From assembly GCA_021202895.1 (NCBI GenBank), contig JAJQCE010000030.1:1-64000 (forward strand): a stretch of DNA of 64,000 bases, in the 5' to 3' direction. Below are positions 24,285 through 32,513 of the stretch, one piece after another (the stretch's first letter is position 1; each line of letters opens with the position of its first letter). This stretch comes from Ruminococcus sp. (GTDB lineage: Bacteria > Bacillota > Clostridia > Oscillospirales > Ruminococcaceae). A model generated the notes under the pieces. It had not been told where the DNA came from. It worked only from the letters and a program-made list of their open reading frames with translations, and made no database searches. Both the position numbers and the translations under genes were made by a program.

Positions 24285-24621
24285 GAACAGATGACAGTGC
24301 TTTATGTACACATAAATTTATTGGCAAAGCTTGTACAAAATAGGGTTTGTACAAGTATTCTTTGCGGTTGTTGTAAATTTACAGGTGCATGGTCACTACA
24401 ATTTATAAAGAACATTTGTTCTGCTGAATTTGCTGAAAATTTTTCAGCTTTCGCTGCAATTGTATTTTTTAAGTTCAAAGTACTTGGCGCTGATTTTCTG
24501 CTGCGAAAAAATAATGCTTATTGTTAAGCAAAGAAGGGTTGTGATGAACCAAATTTTGTCGGAACTGTCATTTTGATTTTTGTAAGAAAGTTTTTATTTT
24601 AATTCAAGGAGGAATTTGACT
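24285..24621 (+). other. Long 5' leader of the giant surface protein
   Basis: About 335 nt separate the promoter from the start codon. The leader holds a perfect inverted repeat (24330-24355) and further weaker hairpins near 24425-24455, and ends in AAGGAGGA before ATG at 24622. No known riboswitch motif was recognised. It may be a regulatory leader. Confidence 0.5.
24330..24355. repeat. Perfect inverted repeat CTTGTACAAA / TTTGTACAAG
   Basis: Ten-base perfect arms around the 6-nt loop ATAGGG, about 50 nt downstream of the -10. It could be a protein operator (each arm is itself nearly palindromic, TTGTACAA) or an mRNA hairpin. Confidence 0.65.
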
Positions 24622-24640
24622 ATGAAATTACCATCTACTA

Positions 24641-24647
24641 CCCCCCC
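24641..24647 (+). repeat. Homopolymer C7 tract seven codons into the surface-protein gene
   Basis: The tract lies 19 nt after the A of the start codon. With seven Cs translation ends after 16 codons (TAA at 24670-24672); with eight Cs the frame runs through a signal peptide (LKAFSLLLALIFTMNMLLG) into the 1,117-codon frame. Confidence 0.75.
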
Positions 24648-24707
24648 ACACAAGTTCATCCTAAATCGTTAAAGGCATTTTCATTACTTTTAGCGTTAAT
24701 ATTTACG

Positions 24708-27700
24708 ATGAATATGCTGCTTGGCAGTCTTGATTTTTCAAATCTGTTAAGCGACATAAATGCTCAGGCGGCTGAAACAACATCAAACACAGAGACTGAT
24801 GCCGATACTGGAAATGCATGGCAATCATATCTGGAAGACGATACACTGTATGTCGGACGTATTTGGACGGACAAGTCTGTGTATGATGACACCTACGAGT
24901 TTACTACAGGTACTCTTGGCGACAGCAACAAGGCTATCGATAAAGGCGATTCTGATTTCCTTGTTGCGCTTTCTGCACTCTCGTCTACCTCAACGGAGGT
25001 TATTCAAAGCTCTGTTGAAGGATATTTGGACGTTGTGCTGGTGCTTGACGTATCAGGAAGTATGTCTCAGAATTCAAGCGGCTCAACGACGAGGATTGCC
25101 GCTTTGAAAAGTGCAGTTAATGAGTTTTTAACTCAGCTTGCGCAAAAGAATACAAGCGGCAATTATCGCGTATCTGTAGTTCAGTACGCAGGTGATATTG
25201 GCGGCAACGGTACAGAGATTTTAAATTGCAGCAACACCTATTCGACTTCCAGCACGAGCAGCGGCGGGAATCGTCCAGGCGGCGGCTCAAGCACATCTGA
25301 AACCGTCGGCACAACAAAAATCGTCTGGGATTATACTTCAATTACTGAGGATAATTTAAGTACATATACCACCATAATTAACGGCTTGACTGCGAGCGGA
25401 CCGTCTACTGCGGCTGATTATGGTATGCAGGTGGCGCAGTGGGTTATGGAGGGCAAAACCGACGGAACTTACACAGCAAACGGCAGCACAACGCTTGCAG
25501 GCGGCGGAATCCGAGACAACGCTGAATCTGTAGTCGTTATGTTTACTGATGGTATTCCTAACTATATGGATCCAACGGACAGCTTCGATGAAAGCCGTGC
25601 AACAGGTGCGATAGAAATTGCAAACTATATGAAAAATACTCTCGGTTCAACCGTTTACTCGATTGGTTTGGATTCGGACGCAGACGCTAGTGATACCAAA
25701 ACCAACTTCAACCGTTATCTCAATGCGCTTTCAAGCAATTATCCGCTTGCTAGCTCATATGATGAAATAGGAAGTATTGCAACTGATGAGAACGGGAAAG
25801 CGATTGATCCTGATACATATTATAAGGCTGTTACAGACGCATCGGATCTTGGCGACATATTTACATCAATAGCCGATGATATTGAGCTTGACGAACAGTC
25901 GTCAGGTTCTCCTACACATATAGAAGACGGCTTTCATATGGATGAAAGCGGCTATGTCACCTTTACTGATGAGCTTGGTGAATATATGTATGTAGACAGT
26001 GTCAAGAGCATTGTTTATGACCACAACATATACTATTTTAAAGCGTCTGAAACGAATGCATCCGGAGGAGAAGAAATTTACGGGTGCGGCTCAAGCAAAG
26101 TAACTAATACAGAAACAACAGGTGATGTTACTCTTACAACAACTACATATACGTTTACTCATTCGGTTATCGCCAATGACATGGAAGGCGCGGATGAAAC
26201 TGACCTGGATAACATTATCATTGAGGTTGTTTCCTCAAACGACCCTGCGACAGGCGATGTAATAACAGTAAAGATTCCTGCTTCTCTTATTCCTCTCAGA
26301 GAGTTTGAAATAGATATAGATGAGGAAGGAAATCTTACAGGGTCTATCACAAATGACGCTTGCCCGATTCGTGTCTTCTATGGTGTAAGCGTTAAAGAAG
26401 GAATTTTAGAAGACGTAATAGACAGTAATGGCAATGTAACGCAGCTTGCGGCGATAAAGGATCCTGACGAAGCGTTGCAGAGCTATATTGCTTCTCATAC
26501 TAATGAAAATGGAGAGGTTTATTTCTACTCAAACTACTGGAGTGGAGATGAGAATAACGGAAATACCACAGCGGTATTTACTCCAAGCACAACCAACAAA
26601 TTCTATTATTTTGGCGAGGACATACAGATTTTTAAGGATTCTGACTGCACTGATCCGCTGACTAGTACAGATACGATAGATGCAGACACTAAATATTATT
26701 ATCAGCGTATATATTACAAATATACAGAAAATACTGATGGCACATACACTGTCACGCAGGAAACTGTCACACGTGAATTTAGCGGTGCAGACTTTGCCGA
26801 TGACGGCGGTTCTGACTATTTTGAAATAATTGACGGCAACGTATGGATGCTCGCTGAGTCGCCTCGTCTGACTCGTGTAAACGAAACTCACCGTCTTAAG
26901 GACGTCGAGGACGACGGCACTACCGAAAGAAACGGAAATGTAACTGAAACAGCCGCTTATGCAAACAACCCCACATGGGACAACACGGCGAACGCTACTG
27001 AGGTTTCAATCTATCTTGGAAATAACGGAAGGATTAGTACTGAAATACCAGGAAAGCTTTCTGTAACTAAAACAATTGAGCTCTACACTTATGACGATGT
27101 AGATTATCCAACTGATTATGAGGATGAAGAGTTCGAGTTTACAGTAGCATTTATTGCTAGTGATTCAAGCGACATTGAGAATACCTATTATTATATAATT
27201 ACTGATGAAAACAGAAATATTCTTGATGAAAATGGCGACGTACTGGAGAGCGGAACTTATCTGAGAACGCTTACGCTGACTGATGGTTATGGTACAATTA
27301 CGCTAAAGCACGGACAAACTGCTCTGATTTATGGAATTGCCGATGGCGTCAGCTATACGGTAACGGAGAATTTGACAGAGGATCAGGCGAAAAACTACAC
27401 GTCAACTTCTAACAATGCTGCTGGAACAATTGAATCTAACGAAACAAGCTCAGCGGAATTTAGCAATGCTTATTCGTTTACTTCAGTTGTGGTTGAAAAT
27501 CTTTTCCAAGTACAAAAGACAATTTTTGGCGATGATGGCAACGAGATTGAAACAATCGATGCTCCGTGGACATCTGTAACAAGTCAGGATTATTGGTTCC
27601 GCTTTGTACTCGAAGCAGTTTCCAACACGGCTGGCGTGAATCTCGAAGACACCTTGCCAGAGGGAAATGTAGTTGAATTGACAAACGGTCACTATGGCAT

Positions 27701-28061
27701 ACCTGTTAATATTTATGACAAAGAAGTATACAATTTTGGCAGTGTGACATATACAGTTCCTGGTGTATATGAATATGACGTTTGGGAGCGTTTGCCGATT
27801 ACGTCAGGATCGGGAACTTATGCAGGTGACGCAATTCCTGGAGTATCATACTCGCAGGCACTTTACCGCATAACGGTAACAGTTGAGCCGAACGAAGACG
27901 GCGAGCTTGTAGCGAATAAAGCTATTACGCTTGTAGATGATGATACGGGTGAAACTGTAAATGTCGATTATAATGACGATACTATGGTTATCACCAACAC
28001 CTACAACCAGGACGAGGAAGATGTAGCTTTCCGTGGAATTAAGATTTATACAGATAATTAG
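24708..28061 (+). CDS. Surface protein, N-terminal open frame (VWA and first pilin-like domain)
   Basis: 1,117 codons open from an internal Met to the TAG at 28059. The VWA MIDAS motif DVSGSMS is at residues ~114-120 and VVMFTDGIPN further on, which implies metal-dependent ligand or matrix binding. The C-terminal ~150 residues look like a Spy0128-type domain closing with TMVITNTYN, the usual isopeptide-Asn end. The Met at 24708 lies inside the hydrophobic core of the signal peptide and has no ribosome site, so it is not the natural start; the natural one is ATG 24622 in the other phase. Composition (Thr, Ser, Asp, Asn, Gly-rich, few Cys) is typical of exported adhesins. Confidence 0.8.
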   Translation: MNMLLGSLDFSNLLSDINAQAAETTSNTETDADTGNAWQSYLEDDTLYVGRIWTDKSVYDDTYEFTTGTLGDSNKAIDKGDSDFLVALSALSSTSTEVIQSSVEGYLDVVLVLDVSGSMSQNSSGSTTRIAALKSAVNEFLTQLAQKNTSGNYRVSVVQYAGDIGGNGTEILNCSNTYSTSSTSSGGNRPGGGSSTSETVGTTKIVWDYTSITEDNLSTYTTIINGLTASGPSTAADYGMQVAQWVMEGKTDGTYTANGSTTLAGGGIRDNAESVVVMFTDGIPNYMDPTDSFDESRATGAIEIANYMKNTLGSTVYSIGLDSDADASDTKTNFNRYLNALSSNYPLASSYDEIGSIATDENGKAIDPDTYYKAVTDASDLGDIFTSIADDIELDEQSSGSPTHIEDGFHMDESGYVTFTDELGEYMYVDSVKSIVYDHNIYYFKASETNASGGEEIYGCGSSKVTNTETTGDVTLTTTTYTFTHSVIANDMEGADETDLDNIIIEVVSSNDPATGDVITVKIPASLIPLREFEIDIDEEGNLTGSITNDACPIRVFYGVSVKEGILEDVIDSNGNVTQLAAIKDPDEALQSYIASHTNENGEVYFYSNYWSGDENNGNTTAVFTPSTTNKFYYFGEDIQIFKDSDCTDPLTSTDTIDADTKYYYQRIYYKYTENTDGTYTVTQETVTREFSGADFADDGGSDYFEIIDGNVWMLAESPRLTRVNETHRLKDVEDDGTTERNGNVTETAAYANNPTWDNTANATEVSIYLGNNGRISTEIPGKLSVTKTIELYTYDDVDYPTDYEDEEFEFTVAFIASDSSDIENTYYYIITDENRNILDENGDVLESGTYLRTLTLTDGYGTITLKHGQTALIYGIADGVSYTVTENLTEDQAKNYTSTSNNAAGTIESNETSSAEFSNAYSFTSVVVENLFQVQKTIFGDDGNEIETIDAPWTSVTSQDYWFRFVLEAVSNTAGVNLEDTLPEGNVVELTNGHYGIPVNIYDKEVYNFGSVTYTVPGVYEYDVWERLPITSGSGTYAGDAIPGVSYSQALYRITVTVEPNEDGELVANKAITLVDDDTGETVNVDYNDDTMVITNTYNQDEEDVAFRGIKIYTDN

Positions 28062-28238
28062 GGAGCGACAACACCTCTTGCAGAAGGCGACTTTACTTTC
28101 CTTTATACCGCGCTTGACGGTGCACCAGTACCTAGCGGTGTTGATGGAACAAGCTGGACAGTAACAAATGCCGATGATGGAACATTTACTTCTGGACAAA
28201 TCGCTTATTCTTCAGACCTGTTTACAGATAATGATGAT

Positions 28239-30875
28239 GTGAAAACTGTTGATGGTATAAAAACATTGACTTACTACTACACCGTTGAAGAAGTTTCAGG
28301 CGAACTGAAGAATATGACTCATGACACTAATAAGTATACAATTGAGGTTGTAGTTACTTATGTGGATGCAAATGAAGATGGCACCGAGGATACTGTAGAG
28401 GTTTCATATTCTTATGGCTATCTTGACGAAAACAATGTTTTCACAGTGCTTGAATCAGGCAGCGACAAACTGACAGAGTATGGCAGACTAAAGTTTACAA
28501 ATGTATATGACCCTGACGATGCGGAGGTTGAAACAAAGGCTGATTTCGGATTAACCAAGACCATCAGCGGACGTGAGTGGCTTGACACAGACGAATTTAC
28601 ATTTACACTTACCGCTGGAAGTGATTCTACTCCTATGCCGAACGGAGAAACTGGAGGGACGGCAACTGTAACAGCGACTAAAGAAAACCAGACTATAGAC
28701 TTTGGCACAATCACATATTCCAAGGTTGGCACATACACCTACACGGCAACTGAAGAAGAGACAAATTCAGATTCCATAACAATTGACAGCGTGATACGTG
28801 AAATCACAGTTACAGTAACCTACAATGAAGAAACCGAATCGCTTGTGGCGGAGGTATCTATAAGCGGCGATACGGCAGGTGTAACGTATGATAAATCGAA
28901 GTACAAGGTAGTAATCAAACTTACCGACAACGGAGATGGAACAATATCTGCAAGTACAAGTATCACGCTTGTGACAAATGCAGACGGTGAAACGGTATCT
29001 GAAAGCGCTGAAAGTATTGCTTTTAAAAACACATATTCTACAACTGATGCGACGCTTGATTCAACGAGCATAAGAGTTGCTAAGCATTTAAGCGGCAGAG
29101 CAGGTCAGACAGACGAAACCTTTACTTTTAAAATTTCTGACGCAGGTAACTCAGTAGCTGCTCTTGATGAAAACCTAATGCCTGAAAGCAACACGATTAC
29201 TGTAGAAGCTTCTACTACAGAAGACGAGATTGTTTACAGCTACTTTGGAGAAATTACTTTTACTCATCCTGGAATTTACTATTATACAATTTCAGAGGTA
29301 TCAAACGATGAGCAGCTAATAGGCACATGGTCAAAAGCGGAATATACGGTTACTATCACGGTAACAGACAATGGCAATGGTACATTAACAGCTGAGATAA
29401 CATCCTTTAAGCGTACAACCAGCAATAGTGGCGTTTCAGAAGATGTAACCATAGGAAATAACACTGCAAGGTTCTGGAACTATTATGACGAGCCTGAACC
29501 TGAAAAGGATGTTTTTGAAGCGTCAGATACTGAAACAAGCATAAACGGAGATGCTGTAAGTGTTGGCGATGAATTGACATATGTTGTTTCTTGGACGAAC
29601 ACGGCTATAGATTCGGAAGGAAACGCTACCACAGCAAAAACAATAACTGTTACAGACACAATACCCAATGGTACAGTTTATACTGCAAACAGTGCGGAAG
29701 CAACCCTAAATGATGAAAATGCTGATGATTGTGTAATCACATTCCTTGACGCTGACGGAGAAGAAATAGAAGCGGTAACTGAAGATAATGCTTCGAGCGT
29801 TGCTCAGATTAAGTGGGAATTTACCGATGTAGCTAAAAACGAAGTAGGAACTGTTTCATTTAGTGTAACAGTTATAGGTGAAGCAGAGGACAATACAATT
29901 ACAAACAGCGCAGAGGTGACAATTGGAGAAAACGAGCCTGTTACTACAAACGTAACTGAAAACTATGTACCTGAAAAGGAAATAGTTTCTATCGGAGGTG
30001 AAAACGCTGATAACGGCGACAGCATTTCAGTAGGAGATGAGATTGAATACGAAATTTCCTATTTCAACTACTTTGATGAAGCGACTACAGTCGTTATAAC
30101 AGACGAGCTTGACGAGGGCGTTGACTTTGTATCAGCAGGCACAGAAACACTGACCTCCTCTATAGATGAGGACGAACTTACAGATGATGCTGCTGATATT
30201 GTAACATATCTTTACAATGAGGAAACGCACACTGTGACATGGACAATTTTCAATGCCTCAGCGTGTAAATCAAGCAGTGTAACCTTGACAGTTAAAGTCA
30301 ATGAGAATGCAGTTGAAGTATCAGAGGACGAAACGGAAGCGAGTGTTGAAAACGACGCAAGCGTACAAATCGGTACTGAAAATTCAGCGAACACCAACAT
30401 TGTAACAAACCCCGTCAATCCTGAAACTGTAGAAGTAAGCGGCAGCAAGACATGGGATGACAGCGATGACAAAGACGGTAAGCGTCCTGAATCAATCACA
30501 ATCAGGCTTTACGCAGACGGTGTTGAAGTTGACAGTGTGACGGTTACGGAGGAAGACGACTGGAGCTATAGCTTTAGCGGACTTGACAAATATTCAAACG
30601 GCGCAGAGATTGTATACTCAATAACAGAGGACGCAGTTGAAGACTACACTACAACCTATAACGGTTTTGATGTACAAACACACATACGCCTGAAACAGAA
30701 ACTCCTTCAACACCAGATGATGATTCCTCGACACCTGACGATAGCTCATCAACGCCTGACGATTCGACAACTACAACATCCTCGTCAACGCCTGATGATT
30801 CAACGACTACTAAAGACGACTCACCAAATACGAGCGACGTTAATTCGCAGTGGTATCTTTTGTTCATGTTATTAG
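28239..30875 (+). CDS. Surface protein, C-terminal open frame (pilin-like, DUF11-like, Cna-B domains)
   Basis: 878 codons in the same frame as the upstream piece; the frame is in fact open from 28062, directly after the TAG, and its first codons (GATTPLAEGDFTFLYTALDG) complete a domain begun before the stop. Two further Spy0128-type domains (LTKTISGREWLDTDEFTFTL; VAKHLSGRAGQTDETFTFKI) are followed by two DUF11-like modules (DELTYVVSWTNTA; DEIEYEISYFNYF) and a Cna-B domain (GSKTWDDSDDKDGKRPESI). After NGFDV the frame shifts, giving an unnatural Gln/Arg-rich tail and a stop at 30875. The true stalk and anchor continue in the next frame to 30928. No ribosome site precedes 28239. Confidence 0.75.
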   Translation: MKTVDGIKTLTYYYTVEEVSGELKNMTHDTNKYTIEVVVTYVDANEDGTEDTVEVSYSYGYLDENNVFTVLESGSDKLTEYGRLKFTNVYDPDDAEVETKADFGLTKTISGREWLDTDEFTFTLTAGSDSTPMPNGETGGTATVTATKENQTIDFGTITYSKVGTYTYTATEEETNSDSITIDSVIREITVTVTYNEETESLVAEVSISGDTAGVTYDKSKYKVVIKLTDNGDGTISASTSITLVTNADGETVSESAESIAFKNTYSTTDATLDSTSIRVAKHLSGRAGQTDETFTFKISDAGNSVAALDENLMPESNTITVEASTTEDEIVYSYFGEITFTHPGIYYYTISEVSNDEQLIGTWSKAEYTVTITVTDNGNGTLTAEITSFKRTTSNSGVSEDVTIGNNTARFWNYYDEPEPEKDVFEASDTETSINGDAVSVGDELTYVVSWTNTAIDSEGNATTAKTITVTDTIPNGTVYTANSAEATLNDENADDCVITFLDADGEEIEAVTEDNASSVAQIKWEFTDVAKNEVGTVSFSVTVIGEAEDNTITNSAEVTIGENEPVTTNVTENYVPEKEIVSIGGENADNGDSISVGDEIEYEISYFNYFDEATTVVITDELDEGVDFVSAGTETLTSSIDEDELTDDAADIVTYLYNEETHTVTWTIFNASACKSSSVTLTVKVNENAVEVSEDETEASVENDASVQIGTENSANTNIVTNPVNPETVEVSGSKTWDDSDDKDGKRPESITIRLYADGVEVDSVTVTEEDDWSYSFSGLDKYSNGAEIVYSITEDAVEDYTTTYNGFDVQTHIRLKQKLLQHQMMIPRHLTIAHQRLTIRQLQHPRQRLMIQRLLKTTHQIRATLIRSGIFCSCY

Positions 30876-30972
30876 CTTCAGCAGGAGTTGTTGTAACTGC
30901 TAAATGCAAAAAGAAAAACGAAAACTAGCCACTAAAAGCAGCTACTCTTAACCACAAGGGTTAAAATATACA

Positions 30973-31036
30973 AAAAAATTACCCCTTAGATTTGACCTTG
31001 ATAAAACAAGGTTAAACTAAGGGGTTTATTTTTAAA
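30973..31036. terminator. Bidirectional terminator between the surface gene and rplL
   Basis: A 20-nt arm starting ACCCCTTAG (30981-31000) pairs with a matching arm ending CTAAGGGGT (31007-31025), with one or two mismatches. TTTATTTTT follows on the plus strand and AATTTTTTTG on the minus strand. Confidence 0.9.
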
Positions 31037-31060
31037 GCTTTTTAATATGAAAAACCTAAA

Positions 31061-31432
31061 TTACTTAAGCTCAACAGTAGCACCTGCAGCTTCGAGCTGT
31101 TCCTTGATTTCTTCAGCCTCAGCCTTCGGAACTGCTTCCTTGATAGCCTTAGGAGCTTCCTCAACTAAAGCCTTAGCTTCCTTAAGTCCAAGTCCTGTGA
31201 TGTTCTTAACAACCTTGATTACAGCCATCTTAGCGTCGTTGAACGATGCGAGAACTACGTCAAATTCGGTTTTCTCAGCCTCTACTGGAGCAGCACCGCC
31301 AGTAGCAGGACCTGCAGCAATTGCAGCGGTAACGCCAAATTCTTCCTGGATAGCATCTACAAGCTCTGAAAGCTCGAGAACTGATAATGTCTTGATTTCT
31401 TCAATCATATTGGTAATTTTTTCTGATGCCAT
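31061..31432 (-). CDS. rplL: 50S ribosomal protein L7/L12
   Basis: Stalk protein of the large ribosomal subunit that recruits GTPase factors. 123 residues. The N-terminal dimerisation domain ([27 protein letters not shown]), Ala/Gly-rich hinge and the conserved C-terminal domain ([39 protein letters not shown]) are complete. The start at 31432 follows AAAGGAG with 9-nt spacing; a Met 24 nt upstream overlaps that site. It lies 82 nt after rplJ and is co-transcribed from the rplJ promoter through the L10 leader. Confidence 0.97.
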   Translation of the reverse strand: MASEKITNMIEEIKTLSVLELSELVDAIQEEFGVTAAIAAGPATGGAAPVEAEKTEFDVVLASFNDAKMAVIKVVKNITGLGLKEAKALVEEAPKAIKEAVPKAEAEEIKEQLEAAGATVELK

Positions 31433-31514
31433 AATAATTAACTCCTTTAAATTCATTTTGATTTTGCCATTTATGCGGTTATTCGCACATTAGGCGGTTG
31501 TCTTATTTGCGGAT

Positions 31515-32030
31515 TCAGGCAGCGCCTTCCTCTGACTTTTTGTCTGCGACTGCCTTGAGTGTTGCAGCCAGCTTTGTGAGCGGTCCCTGCAAAGAACCAA
31601 CCAACTGTGCCAAAAGCACTTCCTTTGACGGAATCTTTGACAGAGCTATTACTCCTGCCTTGTCGTAAACAGTCGTACCTATAAATCCTGCCTTAAGCTC
31701 AAATTTGCCATCACCCATTTCATCAGAATACTTTCCGAGTATTCTTGCGGGAGCAGTTTCATCGCTCACCGACAGCGCAATAGCGGTTGTTCCGTTTAAA
31801 ATCTCGTCAAAGCCGTCGATCCCAGCTTCCTTAAATGCCAGTCTGAGCATTGAGTTTTTCTCAACGAAATAGCGGACGTTGTTCTCACGCATTTCACGGC
31901 GAAGCTTGGTGTCCTCTTCAACGGTGATACCCTTGTAGTCAACCAATGCGCCTGAGCATGAGCCTTTGAGAAGCTCGGTCAGAGCTGCGACCTTTTCCTT
32001 TTTTGCAGCCAGTACCTTTTCACTTGCCAT
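31515..32030 (-). CDS. rplJ: 50S ribosomal protein L10
   Basis: Base of the ribosomal stalk, binding 23S rRNA and L7/L12 dimers. 171 residues, with the family features ALVDYKGITVEEDTKLRREM, NSMLRLAFKE and the C-terminal helix that binds L12. The start at 32030 follows GAGGTGA; the longer in-frame option would read through the attenuator hairpin. The operon contains only rplJ-rplL, not rplKA, and has its own promoter and a leader that resembles the L10-L12 autoregulatory element, so excess L10 complex should repress it. Confidence 0.96.
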   Translation of the reverse strand: MASEKVLAAKKEKVAALTELLKGSCSGALVDYKGITVEEDTKLRREMRENNVRYFVEKNSMLRLAFKEAGIDGFDEILNGTTAIALSVSDETAPARILGKYSDEMGDGKFELKAGFIGTTVYDKAGVIALSKIPSKEVLLAQLVGSLQGPLTKLAATLKAVADKKSEEGAA

Positions 32031-32074
32031 TTTAATTTTCACCTCACGTTTTTTTTGGAATAAACAAACGCAAT

Positions 32075-32106
32075 AAAGAAATCCTCTTTCGCAAAACAAA
32101 AGAGGA
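32075..32106 (-). terminator. Attenuator-like hairpin upstream of rplJ
   Basis: On the minus strand TCCTCTTT (32106-32099) pairs with AAAGAGGA (32089-32082), followed by TTTCTTTATT. It sits between the L10 leader and rplJ, as an attenuation terminator would. Confidence 0.7.
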
Positions 32107-32261
32107 CAAGTAAGCAAATAAATTCTTACCACTGAATGTTTAAACATTTCAGCACTGCGGCTTATAGCGTTTCACAATGTCTTATCTCAAACAGCATTCA
32201 TATTTTTAAACCACAATATTTATATCTGCCGCTTAATCAAAACCGCTTAGCTTAAACCAGC

Positions 32262-32330
32262 CGCACGTTATCCTCGGTCGGACTTACCTTTGTGCCGACT
32301 GTCTTTAGATTACGAATGTTTTTAGAGAAT
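32262..32330 (-). ncRNA. Ribosomal protein L10 leader
   Basis: The minus strand carries CTAAAGACAGTCGGCACAAA, then GGTAAGTCCGACCGAGGATAA, the kink-turn-type L10-binding pattern (AGACAGTxGG...CCxACCGAGG) seen upstream of rplJ in Firmicutes. It lies in the 310-nt leader between promoter and rplJ. The rest of the leader (32107-32261) holds no other recognised motif. Confidence 0.85.
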
Positions 32331-32347
32331 AGCTCTCCAACTATTAT

Positions 32348-32376
32348 ATTATACATTATTTATGCTGAGCTGTCAA
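32348..32376 (-). promoter_or_regulatory. Sigma-A promoter of rplJ-rplL
   Basis: Minus strand TTGACA (32376-32371), 17 nt, TATAAT (32353-32348). Confidence 0.9.
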
Positions 32377-32447
32377 TATTAAAGCTTGTAAATTTTTTGT
32401 TAAGGCAGGTTCTGCAAGCTTACTTTTGATTTTTATGCAAAATACTA

Positions 32448-32476
32448 TTGCATTTTGTTTTTAAATGTGGTAAAAT
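32448..32476 (+). promoter_or_regulatory. Sigma-A promoter of pheA
   Basis: TTGCAT (32448-32453), 17 nt, TAAAAT (32471-32476), 38 nt before the pheA start. Confidence 0.7.
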
Positions 32477-32513
32477 AAATATATGATATTTCTTGAAAAA
32501 GGGAGCATAAAAG

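Larger units (their letters stand above)
24622..30928 (+). pseudogene. Giant VWA / pilin-like / Cna-B surface protein, disrupted at three points
   Basis: Read as one gene this would encode about 2,100 residues: signal peptide, VWA domain, serial Spy0128/FctA-type isopeptide domains, DUF11-like modules, a Cna-B domain, a Thr/Ser/Asp/Pro-rich stalk and a sorting tail (SPNTSD, hydrophobic helix, KCKKKNEN). Three lesions break it. (1) ATG at 24622 follows AAGGAGGA but the C7 tract (24641-24647) puts the frame out; C8 would restore it. (2) An in-frame TAG at 28059-28061, probably from CAG. (3) One missing base near 30672, after which the stalk and anchor lie in another frame, ending at 30926-30928. 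It may be phase-variable, decaying, or misassembled. Confidence 0.75.

Noticed and set aside
23994-24527. Two short plus-strand frames upstream of the giant adhesin
   Set aside because: No ribosome sites; one lies in the untranslated leader and across the perfect inverted repeat.
30680-30800. Short repeated CCTGACGA-type units considered as a repeat array
   Set aside because: They encode the TPDDS stalk repeats of the adhesin in the anchor frame; no spacers are present.
28239-30875. Second half of the adhesin as an independent gene
   Set aside because: Same frame as the upstream part, no ribosome site, and a domain is split by the TAG; treated as one disrupted gene.
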